Positions 33,690-44,779 of a stretch of DNA of 64,000 nucleotides are shown one piece after another. The stretch's first letter is position 1; every line of letters starts with the position of its first letter. Origin of the DNA: Toxonevra muliebris (lineage: Eukaryota > Arthropoda > Insecta > Diptera > Pallopteridae); contig OY829327.1 in NCBI GenBank assembly GCA_963691655.1, forward strand, positions 60,400,079-60,464,078, in the 5' to 3' direction. The notes beneath the pieces were generated by a model. That model made no database searches. It was not told the DNA's origin and saw nothing but the letters and a program-made list of their open reading frames with translations. A program made the translations under genes and the position numbers.

Positions 33690-35150
33690 ATTTCTTTACT
33701 GATCTTTTAGACCTTCATAATTTCCATCAGCTCGATTTTTTTTTAATTACTCTGAGATCTTTATAATTTATCTACTGCTTTCAAATTCCACTTTTGACAC
33801 TTTTTAAAAACTCAAAATGGCGTTGAAACCAAAAACGCTTACTTAAAAATTTACGGCATAATTAATTAAACCAACAGAAGACACAAATATAGATCGGAAA
33901 TCTTTTTTTCCGGCAGCTGCTGACAGTTAAAACGATATTCCTGATATTTGGAAGTAAAGGTTTCAAGCTACAATGTGCGCTCTTGCAGAAAATTGTAAGC
34001 CCCACCGAATTTAGGGGCAGGGAAGCACCGATTCGAATGAGAACGACCCATTTCATTTAAAAATTCATAATACACTTCAATCAAGTGTTAATAATGGAAT
34101 TTTTTTCTGTGTACGTCTCTTTCGAGCTTTATCACAATCACATCAGCGATAACAAATTATTCATACATACGTATGTATATATGTGTACATAAACACTCGT
34201 CAACTGGCTGGTAATAATGAAAACACATACAGTTTTTGGTCACAGATATTTCAACGCGGTTCAGTGCAAATTCATCCGGTCGACAATGAAATTCGTATCG
34301 ATATTATGAACTTAGCAAGTGTTTTTCAAGTGTTTCCCTTTTTGTTTTTTTTTTATAACGGATTTTAGATTTTAATTTCGTAATTAGGAATATTGTGCCA
34401 GACCGTGCACATACGCGCATATATTTCCAAATTTTCCGGGTTACAAGTCAAAGTATTAAATGAATAGGAAAATAATTATATGATATTTCATGATGATAAA
34501 AAATTTACTTAAGATCGTTTATAAATTTATTGTCTATTAGGTTATGTAGTATGTAAGGTGAAGAAAGTAAAATAAATAAATGTTACCACAATATAGGAGG
34601 AGGAATTAGGTAATATCGTGAATAGTTATCATCACTGTTAAATGAAACATAGAACGGTTTAAGGGTCGAAATATGCAGCATATTTTAAGGTATTATCTAT
34701 ATCAGGCAAATTCCTCCCTTTCCCTTTACCCTATATGCATTTGTACACATGTATTTACTAAATTGAAGTCCAACCTCGCATTCAGTCAATCCCGGAAATA
34801 AAGATGATCAGAAAAATGTATTTATTTCCTTCAAATAAAAAAAGAATGAGAAATGTGAACGTGATAATAAAAATTACGTATCCGCTGTGTTGAATTTTAA
34901 ATATGGCAGTATTATTTTCGTTTAAAAATATACATAAGAATCGGTATCGTGAACTTTATGTAAATATGCATATTAATTATGCACCATGCTGAATAAACAA
35001 ATACATATATATGACGAAGGCCTAATTTACGTGAGCTTCTTATTTGGTAGCAGATCGATTTCGGTTCGACTCATTGACTTAAAAACAGATACAAAATGGT
35101 CAAACAATTGTTTTTGCAATCACTTGTGCATACTCGTATATACATATATA
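33690..35150. other. Spacer with possible host-like segment
   Basis: Begins with two diverged copies of the 32520 tandem unit. At 34225-34330 a GC-balanced segment with TCAGTGCAAATTC looks like a fly initiator and leader sequence, but no exon partner is visible. The rest is AT-rich with ATACATACGTATGTATATATG near 34163. Confidence 0.35.
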
Positions 35151-35154
35151 CATA

Positions 35155-36433
35155 CAGCTGTGTTCACAATAATAGGAGTGGCATCAATAAAAACACAAAG
35201 TTATAAAGAAAATAAAGTCGATTTTAAATTTAACAGTGAATTTTTTTACGTTTTTTCATATTTAAATGTCTCAACTGTTGAATTTAAAATCGACTTTATT
35301 TTTTCTATTACTAAGGGCCAAAGTCGTTATTTTTTAACAAAAAAAAATTTTGTTTTCAGTAAATTTTTCACAAAGCAAATTATTGATTCAATTTGGTGTT
35401 TTACACCTATTTAAACTTTCAATAAAAACGAAAGTGGTATCCACGAAGTAGGGCGACTGGTCTGGGTAAAAGGACAGATTTGTTCTAAGCAACAACAAAA
35501 TACATGTGCTGTACATTAACTACATGTTAGTTCTTTGCTATACCGAAACTCTTGAGCTGATTTGAATTTCTTATACCATAGCATTTACACCACCATGCTT
35601 AATAGTTTTGGTTGCATATTGTGGTTGATATTCGGTCTTAGGTGGAAGTTAGATGTACTGCCTGGATCCTGTTTCACCAAATAACACAATTTTGCTTTCG
35701 TCTACCCACAATATGTTTCGTCATTTTGTTGTTGGCCAATGGATGCGCTCTTTGGCAAACTGTAAGCGTGCGGCCACATGTTTCTCCGTCAGTAATGGCA
35801 CTTTCTGTGGACTTCTTGCAAACAAATTAATCTGTACTAAGTGTCTACAAATTGTTACTGCACTTACAGCAAGGCGTAGCTGTTTTTGTATTTTTTTAGA
35901 TGAGGCAGAAGGGTCACCTTAACTATATATCGTCCAAACTCGCGGTTTTACGCTTTCGACTACGTGATTCGGTTTTTTTTTTGTACTACAATTAATTCGC
36001 AATCATTTGGTGATTTCCTTAATTTCTCTGAATGTTTTTCGTTGCTTTGGAAGATTTTTTTTGTCTCTCTCTTTTCTCAGAGCAATGTTTTGCTCATCGC
36101 ACTGAAAACTACAAAAAAAGAACAATCCAAAACAATTCTTCTATACTTACTTTTTTGTTTCTTTTACGAACTTTTAACTTAAACACTTTTTTTTTTGTAT
36201 AAAACTTACTCTCGCTCCTATTTTTTTGTACTGTGCAACTCAAAGCAAGATACTGAAATGACTAGGTAATGTTACAAATGTTGTCACAATCCCAAGCTAC
36301 GTTTTTGTGTTGCATTTTTAATATTCCATTGCAAGTACCGTTAAAAGTTCGGGTGGTTTGCATATCGTTACATGATCAAAAATAAGTTTCAAAGAAATTA
36401 GTACCAGCACTCCTATTATTTTGAACACAGCTG
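35155..36433 (-). mobile_element. Tc1-like element with both ends
   Basis: The left end CAGCTGTGTTCACAATAATA (35155) and the right end, the complement of CAGCTGTGTTCAAAATAATA (36433), match over about 26 bp. TA precedes the left end; the right flank has lost it. The element is about 1.28 kb, near the usual Tc1 length minus the deleted 3' coding part. Inside the left end is a 27-bp inverted pair (35211-35237 and 35274-35300) forming a hairpin. Confidence 0.85.
35560..36000 (-). pseudogene. Tc1-like transposase, C-terminus missing
   Basis: The minus strand reads RLAVSAVTICRHL, FARSPQKVPLLTEKHVAARL and QFAKERIHWPTTK (about 35730-35880). Then comes NILWVDESKIVLFGETGSRQ (about 35664-35723), with the first catalytic D in WVDESK, then PQYATKTIKHGGVNAMV (about 35574-35624), the strand before the second catalytic block. 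After that the coding text fades: the NDPKH and SPDLNPIE blocks are deleted before the left terminus. The N-terminal DNA-binding part upstream of 35950 is decayed. Inactive, but one of the better preserved transposases here. Confidence 0.92.
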
Positions 36434-36439
36434 TTTGTA

Positions 36440-36779
36440 TATATGTACCTATTTAACTATGTATTTCGTAATGTAGAAAAATACAATTATTAAGTAACCT
36501 TACAAATAAAATAATATGGAATATAACAAATTTTAAGTTAATTAAAAAATAGTTTTACAGTGTGCATTTCATTTTTATTTTTACATAAAACTTTTTAATC
36601 ACTCACTCATATTTGTTAAAAAATATTTAAAATTAACTTTACAAAGTACTGTGTCTTGAAATGTTTGTCTTAAATTTATTTAGAAATTTATGAAACTCGG
36701 TTTGAACTTTTTAATTACTCTGTGCGACAAAATTTAGTTTGACTTGGGGTCGCTGAGCTTGAATCTAAATACCGTGCCC
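36440..36779. other. AT-rich spacer
   Basis: No gene or repeat structure was seen. Confidence 0.4.
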
Positions 36780-37045
36780 CATTACGTCAAGTTTTCGAGA
36801 TAACGATTTATGAAATCAGAAAAACGGCGTTAATAAGAAACTAGTACATAATTTTTATTTCTAATCTCTATGTCACACATCTTGGGAGTTTTTTGAGAAA
36901 AGTCAAGAACAATATTACTAACGGTCTAATCAAAAAGTATAGGGGGTTCTAGAACATCAAGATAACCCAACCTCCCTCATTCTTGAATAAATGCTCTCAC
37001 AGAGTCTAATTAATGAGCCGTTATCTCGAAAACCTGACGTGATGG
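36780..37045. repeat. Inverted repeat, 26-bp arms
   Basis: CATTACGTCAAGTTTTCGAG (36780-36799, continuing ATAACG) is mirrored by the complement at about 37019-37045 with two differences. The 210-bp centre is non-coding. Probably a small foldback or MITE. Confidence 0.65.
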
Positions 37046-37919
37046 ATAAAACTGGTCGTACTGGATAAATTTTCCTGTGTGGAACCGTCCATTCGACCGT
37101 GTCTTTAACTTGCAATCTTGCACGTTACTTCAAGTGGAAAGATTTTCTTCAATAAATCGGTGTCATCGCGAGGTCAACAATACACAATGCATTCTAAAGC
37201 AATAACTACTACTTTAAACAACGTTTTCTAGCTTATTTTATCGCAAAATGAAATATAAGAACAAGTGTAGAAAATTAATATGACGGCATTTCAATCAAAT
37301 CCAATTAAATCGCAAAAAAGAAAAATGTCAAGTTTATAAAAGTTTGATAAAAAGAATACGTACATATACTTTGTACACAAAATCGTATACTTTTTTTTTC
37401 AAAGGTATAAGTGAGCTTCACAAACACATTTTTTAGCATTCTAAAGCGCAAATTGAAACCGTTTACGTATAATCAATCATCAATGTCGCGACCGATATCA
37501 AAAAAATTTCCCAACTAATTTGAGAGTTTTCTTTGGTTTCTTTTTAAAATGTGATTCAAAACAACCAGACAACAAAAAATACATTTACAAATAAGAGTTT
37601 AAAAATTTCGCATTTTGATAATGAAATTAAAAGCAATTTTTGGAACACTCATCGAAATCGACACAAACCAAACGAATTCATTGGAGTACCGAGTCATTAG
37701 AGGTATGTAAAGATATATGTATGGATAACTTACCACCAGCGGGTTTAATTTGTTCGTTCCTTAAAATACTCGTGTACCATATACATTAGGTAGTCACCGT
37801 GTACGCCTGCATTGAATACTCGGCGTGATCATAAAATTTGAAATAGAGAATAGAAAGTGCTTCCCCAAGAAGTCAGAAATAAATAATCTAGGTCAATATT
37901 TATGAATTTAAAAGGTCTG
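37046..37919. other. AT-rich spacer, no gene
   Basis: No coding frame, repeat end or splice structure was supported. Confidence 0.4.
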
Positions 37920-38178
37920 CTACAAGGTTGCGCAAAAGTAGAAACCCGTTTTGTTTATTTACTTTTTTTTAATTAAAACACAATAATTTTATTTTGTTTA
38001 ATATTTTTAATTGATCCTTGTTCCATTAAGTACATACTGAAGATTATTTCAATTCTTCCCCGTTCTTGAGAAATATCGTGAACCATGGTTTATCTACGTG
38101 TATTTTGCTTCTGTTTATTTCAGAAATTTCAAAGTAGTAAAATTGATCTGATTGGCTGACTTTTGCGCCACCTTGTAG
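37920..38178. mobile_element. 259-bp MITE, CTACAAGGTTGCGCAAAAGT ends
   Basis: CTACAAGGTTGCGCAAAAGT at the left (37920) is matched at the right end (38178) by the complement of CTACAAGGTGGCGCAAAAGT, one difference in 20. The interior is AT-rich and non-coding. No clear target duplication, so the superfamily is open. Confidence 0.75.
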
Positions 38179-39803
38179 TAATAACGTTTTCAGCAGTGTA
38201 CTATGGTCCAAAAACTGTTTTTTATAGTATAAAGCCACAGAAAAGAGATATTTGTCTGAATTTTTACGCATATACTTCCGGTGCCATAATCCATAAAATA
38301 CAAAAATGGGTAAAATCGGGTAAGTTCCCTGCCTACCATATACTATATACTGATAATCTCGAACTGCGTATACATATCTTATAAATTATCGTAAATTGAA
38401 AGCTAAAATTTGGGAAGCGGTTATATAAAGTATGTACATTACAATTTCGGTGTTATATTTTCTCCGTTTGATTGTTCCATTTTTACTTTTGAAGTAACCC
38501 ACAGATTTACTTACAGTCACAAATTGAAATCAGTATTTTTTTTTTTAACAAACAACTTGCAGGAGCTATTACAATTAGAGCCAGCAGAAGCAAGCCGAAC
38601 TTTTTTACTTTTCAAGGGAGAGTTGAAGCGTATTGAAAAGAAGAGTGATTTGTTAGAGAAGGCGACATTTTCCATTACTGCTTATAATGTTTATAATCTT
38701 CATTTTTTCGCTTTCAAGGAGGTTAGAAAAATTTAAAATTTTTTTTGGTAAAATTGCTCTAGAAATAGATTCTTTGAAATTCACTGTCGATCGAAAGTTA
38801 CAGATGTAGAACTTGGCAGGCCCTGGTACAGCAGTCACGCATATTTGAACTTTGAAACTAGTTTTTTTCAAAACAGCATTTTTTGAAATGGTTGCCACGA
38901 TATCCCCAAAACTAATGAACCGATTGCACTTAAATTTTTATCATATCTAAAATGCATCTATAGTTCTACTCCGCCCGAACCAGGATCATTGTGATATCTC
39001 TCAATGTTTTTTATTTAAATTGAAATGGTTAAAAAAATGACAAAAATCAAATTTTTATTTTCAAAACTAGATAATTAAAATACAAACTTTTAATGACTTA
39101 ACTAAAAGGCGATACGATAAAACTATATCAAAAATTGAATTTTCAATATTTTTACTTAATTCTGGTTCCGACTATAGGCATAGGCCTATCGATTAATATG
39201 TTGATTCAATCATTGATTTTAGGATTTTTTTTGACACAAGTGTCGTTGAACGACAGCCTTTCTACAGATATAGGTATAGTCGATGTAACTGTATATTTTG
39301 ACATAAAAATATTTTTAAATGATTCTTGAAATAAATAATATTTGTCAGCTCCTTTGACAGTGAGCAGTTTAGTGCTACTGACCAGCTTTTTATTTGGGTT
39401 ATCTATTATTTATATTTTTCTGTTTATGTTTGCAAATACATAGGTAGAAAAAATTTACTTTCAGATTTTAGGTATTTTATATTTTAAAAATCCTTTGGGC
39501 TTCGAAGGTTAGATGAATGGCCGAAGTTCGGCCTCGGGTACGGCCAAAAGATCACCTTCGGTCGGACGATAATACACATGCAGTGCTGCCATACCAAAAA
39601 ATAAATATTTGACTGTTAAAAATCTTCAAGATCTATCAGAAATAAAATAATACGGCAGCATCGCATTTTTGTGTCAGCTGATTGGCAAATACACAAATCC
39701 AATACAAAATTTACAATATTTCAATATTCTGTCACACTTTCTGAATTTTTCATATGAGAAACTCAGAAGATTAAATACAAAGTGTAAACTCAATCGAAAC
39801 ATT
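38179..39803. other. Spacer, no gene seen
   Basis: A GC-richer segment at 39495-39585 (GGCCGAAGTTCGGCC palindrome near 39520) may be a repeat fragment. Open frames at 38410-38736 and 38653-38898 overlap on opposite strands in AT-rich DNA and show no domain. Confidence 0.4.
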
Positions 39804-39809
39804 CATAAG

Positions 39810-40114
39810 TAGAGTAGCCAGATTTTTAAACCGCGAAATTAGTACATTAGACATTGGAAATCAGTGAAAATTAGTACAAATCAGTACAGTTTTTAATGCT
39901 TCTTTTACCTAGTAATTTAAATGTAATATAGTAATATAAACATCCTGAAATTTTTCTCCGATTTCGTGTGTTCCTTTTACATTTTTTATTTAATTTATAA
40001 TTTTTATTAACTTGAAAAAATTAGCGCATTTTCGTATTGATTTCAAAAAACCCAGTATTTTAAAAAAAAATCAGGACATGTACTGATCAAATCAGTACGT
40101 CTGGCTAACCTACT
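39810..40114. mobile_element. 305-bp MITE with CATAAG duplication
   Basis: Left terminus TAGAGTAGCCAGA and right terminus TCTGGCTAACCTACT are imperfect inverted copies. CATAAG stands directly outside both ends (39804-39809, 40115-40120). Interior repeats of ATTAGTACA and CAGTACAG are typical of the family. A truncated relative with the same right end (CAAATCAGTACGTCTGGCTA) is at 52395-52518. Confidence 0.7.
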
Positions 40115-40350
40115 CATAAGAGAGCTCTTATGAGCAACTCAGGTGAAATTTCAGAATTAGAATTGTTTCTAATTTGAAATGAGAAATCATATGAGAAATT
40201 CAAATTTGACAGTATGGCACTCTGTAAATCTATCTCTCTCTCACTTATAGCTGTTAACAAAGAAAAAACTAAGTCGTGCCAGTACAATTAAACGAAAACT
40301 GAAAATGAAAAAAGCTGTTTCAAATGTTTTTTTGAATTTATTGTGCAATA
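40115..40350. other. Short spacer
   Basis: Contains a TCTCTCTCTCACT tract near 40232. Nothing else stands out. Confidence 0.4.
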
Positions 40351-40354
40351 TTAA

Positions 40355-41234
40355 CCCCTATGTCAACACTAGGGTACAAATGTATCCCTCAGCGGCTTTT
40401 ATTAACGTTTTTCAATAGTTCATGTTCTCACAGTGTATTCATATTCATGGCATTCCTCAAAAATACCGATATGTGCATCTATGTCCGCAGAGGTGTGGGA
40501 GTCGCTTTTGAAATGTAACTACGGAGGCATACACTTGATTACATTTGTACCCTTGTACTTTTTGTTTGGTACTCGCACACGGACAGATAAAGTAGCAGAT
40601 ATTAAAGACCTATAGCTGATGCTGAATGCAAATATTGAAAAAATTTATCAGTCTTATGCTGAAATAACTGTGGATGAGTAGCTTTTACCCTTCCGTGGAC
40701 GCACTAAGTTTACACAGTATATCTCTTCGAAGCCGGCAAGATATGGAATCAAAGTATTTTGCGCATGTGACGCCCATATGAAATACCCACTAAAAGGAAT
40801 ATTGTTCACAGGAAAGGACCCCAACCACGTGATATAAACCAGGGAGAAAGGATTTACTGGAGTTTAATGAAAATATAAAATGGCTGACAGAATAACCGTC
40901 GCTGATAACTTGTTTAGTTCATTATCTGCTTGTTTACCATTGATTTTTCGATTCGAAAAAGAAAAATTGTATTCAAATCGATTTACTTCCAACCCGAAGA
41001 CTCGACGTTACATACTGGACAATAAAACAAAAGTGGGAGAACAACAGTAACAAAAATACCTTATCTAATATATACTTTTACCCTTTTCTATTCCTATTCC
41101 TTTTATTTATTTTATTTAAATATTATTTCACAAAAACAAACAATTTATACAAAAAGCTGCCTACTTTCATATAAGAGTACAATTGTATCCAAGTGTTGAC
41201 CTAAAGTTATTTGGAGTAAGTGTTGACATAAGGG
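40355..41234 (+). mobile_element. piggyBac-like element with both ends and TTAA sites
   Basis: TTAA flanks the element (40351-40354, 41235-41238). Ends CCCCTATGTCAACAC and the complement of CCCTTATGTCAACAC match, and a second subterminal pair, GTACAAATGTATCC and GTACAATTGTATCC, lies inside. At about 880 bp it is internally deleted relative to a full piggyBac, and it keeps only part of the transposase. Confidence 0.92.
40600..41050 (+). pseudogene. piggyBac transposase core fragment
   Basis: The + strand reads IEKIYQSYAEITVDE (about 40634-40678), a stop, then LLPFRGRTKFTQYISSKPAR and YGIKVF (about 40682-40760). This is the piggyBac pattern DE..PFRGR...QY...KP..YGIK that surrounds the first catalytic D. 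A broken LFTGKDPNH (about 40803-40829) follows, and after a shift TVADNLFSSLSAC (about 40895-40933), in the place of the V-D-N-F-F-T block with the second D. The N-terminal half and C-terminal cysteine domain are missing. Confidence 0.88.
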
Positions 41235-41238
41235 TTAA

Positions 41239-42555
41239 CTTATATTTCATATTTATTGAAGTGAAACTTCTTTTCTCTTGTCCTAGAGTAAAATCAACCG
41301 GATGTGACATCGCGCGTAAGTTTGCAATGCGACATAATTTTGTCGAGCAATGTGCATGAGGGGCTAAATATCAATATTCTGTAACTGAATTCAGGAGCAA
41401 ACTATATAATAAACGATTCATAAATAGTTTTAATTCAATATAACATATTAATTACACACACACACGCCTATGGCAGAAAGAACAATGTGTAGCGTCGCCA
41501 TCTTAAAGTTTATGACAGTTATACATTTCACATACAGATGGCGCAAATGTCCAAGGAATTACATGAAGATGTCGCACACAAAAAGAGTTCGCTACAATTG
41601 TTATCGACATTACCGGTACAGAGTTGAGATTTTTGTTCTACCATTAATCCCAAAAGTTCACAAGAAGTTTCACTTCTGTCTTGTGTTCGTTAATACACAA
41701 TTTAGTTTTTTTTGCTAGTTGAATGGGGAGTGAGGGCCCCTAAAATGCAACACATTTTTGCCTTTTATGAAAATATTTTCTATAAACAGATAATTTGGAC
41801 AGATTCTCAGTATAAAACTCATATAGGAGTAAAAGTAAGAGCTAAAGCTCTCATGATATATCTACTCAGAACTTTTATCAGATGAAGAAGACGAAAATCT
41901 CATAGGTATATGAGAAAGTCATATAGTGTAAAGCGACTTTTACCACCCAGAAGTTTTTTGTTCACGAGCCCAGAAAATTTCGTATTTTTTTTTCTTAATT
42001 TCATCTTTTTCCCCAACTCAGCTTATTGTTATTAATTTTTTTAACCACCAAATCGAAAACGAAAACGAAACTTTTACAACTACTCTATTGCCAACTCTAA
42101 GTATGTCTTCGTGTTGATATTTGAATGTTTCTAGAAATTACGAATATTTTTAAATCGAGCAAAAACGGGCAAACGATTATAATAACACGTTATTCTGAAC
42201 AGTTTTGTTAATAACTTGCCATTTGCAACTAAATTTAATACACCCTTTTCTAATGCTCCCAATATTTATACTTTATCTCCGTTTCAAATTTCAAAAAACA
42301 TTTACGCTTAAAGGCAGTCAATGTTTTTCCCAATTTTGTCAAGTCAATTTGCTATTCAATCAGCTAACTAATAACCGAAGGTAGTTTTTGATGGTAAATT
42401 TTATATGAAATTTTATGTTCCAGTGTATCATAAAACAATTTTTGAAAACATAGTGTATGTAACTATATTATTTCATTACATTCACCCATTTTTGCCCCAT
42501 CGTGCGCTGGTTTGGTTCAAAAGTCATGCTTAAAATTTATATTGCCCTGCCAACA
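41239..42555. other. Spacer with AC microsatellite, no gene
   Basis: A short ACACACACACAC tract lies at 41454-41465. The frame after it (41470-41718) is basic and cysteine-containing but shows no domain or splice context. The rest is AT-rich. Confidence 0.4.
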
Positions 42556-42714
42556 CTGAGGGAAAAAATGCTGTTATATCAAACGGAAAGGGTATTAAAC
42601 CAACAGATTTTGCTGTTCAATCCCATCCAAAAGTGAACTCTGTTATATTAACAGACAATGTGCTATTGTTTTGAAAAACAAAACTACAAAATAGTAATTG
42701 CCAAAAATTTTCAC

Positions 42715-42787
42715 GCTATAGCCTAGTTGTCTAGTGCGTAAGCAAGCACGCAGCCACTTGTGGCTAAAGTTCAAATCCCACAAATTT
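42715..42787 (+). repeat. tRNA-like unit, forward
   Basis: GCCTAGTTGTCTAGTGCG (about 42721-42738) resembles a D-arm with box A, and AAAGTTCAAATCCC (about 42766-42779) a T-arm with box B. The anticodon arm is replaced by a short AGCCAC/GTGGCT hairpin with a 2-nt loop, so it cannot be a working tRNA. It could still act as a polymerase III promoter. Confidence 0.55.
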
Positions 42788-42816
42788 CGTTTTACAATTT
42801 TTTTTTAAATTCCATT

Positions 42817-42847
42817 TATTATAGTAAATAAAAAATTTACTATAATA
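42817..42847. repeat. Perfect 13-bp hairpin between tRNA-like units
   Basis: TATTATAGTAAAT (42817-42829), a 5-nt A loop, then ATTTACTATAATA (42835-42847). Its centre lies at the symmetry axis of the two tRNA-like units. Confidence 0.9.
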
Positions 42848-42879
42848 GTTTTAAATTATTTTTTCTTGCATTGCTTTTT

Positions 42880-42955
42880 CCCAGGCTCGAACCTGAGGCA
42901 GAAAAATTATGATTGTCGAAATACACGCTTACCAACTGTGCCACATAGCCAAATT
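42880..42955 (-). repeat. tRNA-like unit, reverse
   Basis: On the minus strand GGCTATGTGGCACAGTTGGT contains a good box A (TGGCACAGTTGG), and CAGGTTCGAGCCTGG contains a good box B (GGTTCGAGCC). Spacing is tRNA-like, but the anticodon stem does not pair. This unit is better preserved than the forward one. Confidence 0.65.
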
Positions 42956-43548
42956 CATCGCTAATGAATTTCGTTTGTTTTACTCTTTCAATATTTCGAG
43001 CACTAATTACTGTTTTTTAACTTTTTAAAGAAAATAAAAACTCCAGTTGCACAGAATTTTTTTTGGTTTATAGCATTGACAACTGAATGAGAAACTGTAA
43101 ATAAAATGTTAAACTATATGGCTATAAGTAATTTAACTTTTAGAGGTGGGTTAAAATATATCCTACTATGCATAAAAAACTAAGCAAAAGTTGGGACAAT
43201 TTTTACCCTACCTAACCGTAAAGAGTTAACTATGCAAGAGAGAGTAAGATATACAAATTTGAAATACTCAATCAGGCTGTCTTTGTTTATCATTATTTCT
43301 AAAAATAGACCGTATAAAATTTTGAAATTGTGTTAGTGAAAGCCAAAAATTTTGTTACTGTATTGGAGTTTCTATTAGCCCTGTCTGGCAGGTTTATGAA
43401 CTATTCAACAGATAATTTCAACAGAAGAGATGTTACGAAAATTGTCAATACAAAAAAAAAACAGTTAAATCAAACAAATTGCGTTCAATACAACCAATTT
43501 TCTTGACAACAGCGATGAACTGTTAAAATCACAGTTTTTTTTCTCGGG

Positions 43549-43899
43549 GAAGGTTTCATTTGTATGGGATAGTCTGGTTAAGATTGCTCAACTAAGTGGG
43601 CACAGATAGACGAACATTGCTAGATCTAATATGTAAATATGTGTATGATCATACCTACGACGCTTAATTATGGACGTGACAAACAACCGTTACTAGTTCA
43701 AAACCAATATCCCCATTACATAGAATGTTTAAGATATAAAAATCAGTGCTGCAAAGTGTAAGAATGGAAATAATTTTTTGTCTTGCACCAAACCATTTTT
43801 TTGAACAAAACTAATATTCCTCTTAGGTAAACTCTCAACTTTAATCCTGATATATTTTGTCATATGATGTCAACCACGGTTCAATTTAATTTTTTACAG
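43549..43899. other. Spacer ending in a splice acceptor
   Basis: AT-rich. It ends in TTAATTTTTTACAG (43886-43899), a strong 3' splice site for the next feature. Confidence 0.45.
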
Positions 43900-43962
43900 C
43901 TCTTGGAGATGGCAGTGACGTAGATAATGATGACAACACACAAACAAGTAATAATGATACTG
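43900..43962 (+). CDS. Candidate 63-nt phase 1-1 exon, unknown protein
   Basis: Bounded by a strong acceptor (AATTTTTTACAG) and a near-perfect donor (ACTG|GTAAGT). With phase-1 entry the frame is open: LGDGSDVDNDDNTQTSNNDT, an acidic, Asn-rich linker-like sequence, and it leaves in phase 1. The symmetric phase means it can be skipped or included without shifting the frame. Phase matches the exon candidates ending at 4980 and those at 54622 and 58463. It is more GC-balanced than the intron-like surroundings. No family is recognised. Confidence 0.5.
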
Positions 43963-44779
43963 GTAAGTTAAATTAAAATATTTTTGTTAAGTACTATTCT
44001 ACTCATTGGTTAGACGAATTGGAATTCTTAACAAACAGAACGCCAATGAAATTAAAAGTAACGTAAAGTGCCCTATCTTCGGAAACTTCCTAAATCCGGA
44101 CACTTTAAATTTTAGCAAATATCTTTTCAAAATAGTACATAAGAATCCTGCTACTTTTCCAGTGTGTAGCTGCATATATTATGAGCATAATATTTAAATT
44201 TTAACTTCTCAGACGGGTCCGCGCATTAAGACACTCAAAATATTCAGTTTTCCTATCTCCGGACAAGTAGTCATATATTAGCCTTCAATGGAATTTTTAT
44301 TAATAAACCATTTTTTTTACAATTCTTGTATATATTGGGTTCTAGAACTCCACCCAATAATGTAATGAACATATATAATAAGAAGTTATTTTGACGGGAG
44401 ATATTGGGACATTATTAGTTTTAACGTTTTACTTAGATTCATAATGGGAATTAATTCAAATACACTGACGCAGAAGCATAAGTAGGAATTTTCCTATTCA
44501 CAAATCAACCACAATTATTGAGAAATATGTTCATGTAAATTAATCTAAAAGAAGTTATTTCTTATATCTACAGACCAAAAAATCTAAGATCGATAAAAAT
44601 ATGATTTTAAGAAATACCTTTGATAAAAAAAAAAAATTTCGCAAAATATTGTAATATGTTTCTAATAAGCCGTTATAAGAGAAGTGACCCGCGATTTATG
44701 CTGATTTTTCTCTAATTCGCTCGTAACGGCTTATTGGAAGCCGTTTTGTTTTTTTTTGCCTTTTTGGAATTGTACTAAA
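43963..44779. other. AT-rich spacer, no gene
   Basis: The frame at 44006-44197 begins inside the presumed intron and shows no domain. Confidence 0.4.

Larger units (their letters stand above)
42556..43548. mobile_element. Non-autonomous element with two opposed tRNA-like units
   Basis: Approximate inverted ends: CTGAGGGAAAAAATGCTGTT at the left and, reading inward from the right, CCGAGAAAAAAAACTGTGAT. AACAG/CTGTT motifs are repeated near both ends (for example CTGTTATATTAACAG at about 42642), like subterminal transposase sites. Inside the left half are two tRNA-like units facing each other across a hairpin. No protein frame. The ends are less certain than the internal structure. Confidence 0.5.

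Noticed and set aside
35211..35300. miRNA precursor
   Set aside because: The hairpin is part of a Tc1 element near its terminus, so a transposon origin is more likely.
34986..35414. 142-codon + frame as a gene
   Set aside because: It crosses the Tc1 left terminus and both arms of the internal hairpin, so it is an accidental frame.
38410..38736. 108-codon + frame as a gene
   Set aside because: AT-rich, overlapped by a frame on the other strand, without splice context or recognisable motifs.
42885..42955. Functional minus-strand tRNA gene
   Set aside because: Good boxes A and B, but the anticodon stem does not pair and it sits in a repeat with a mirrored degenerate partner.
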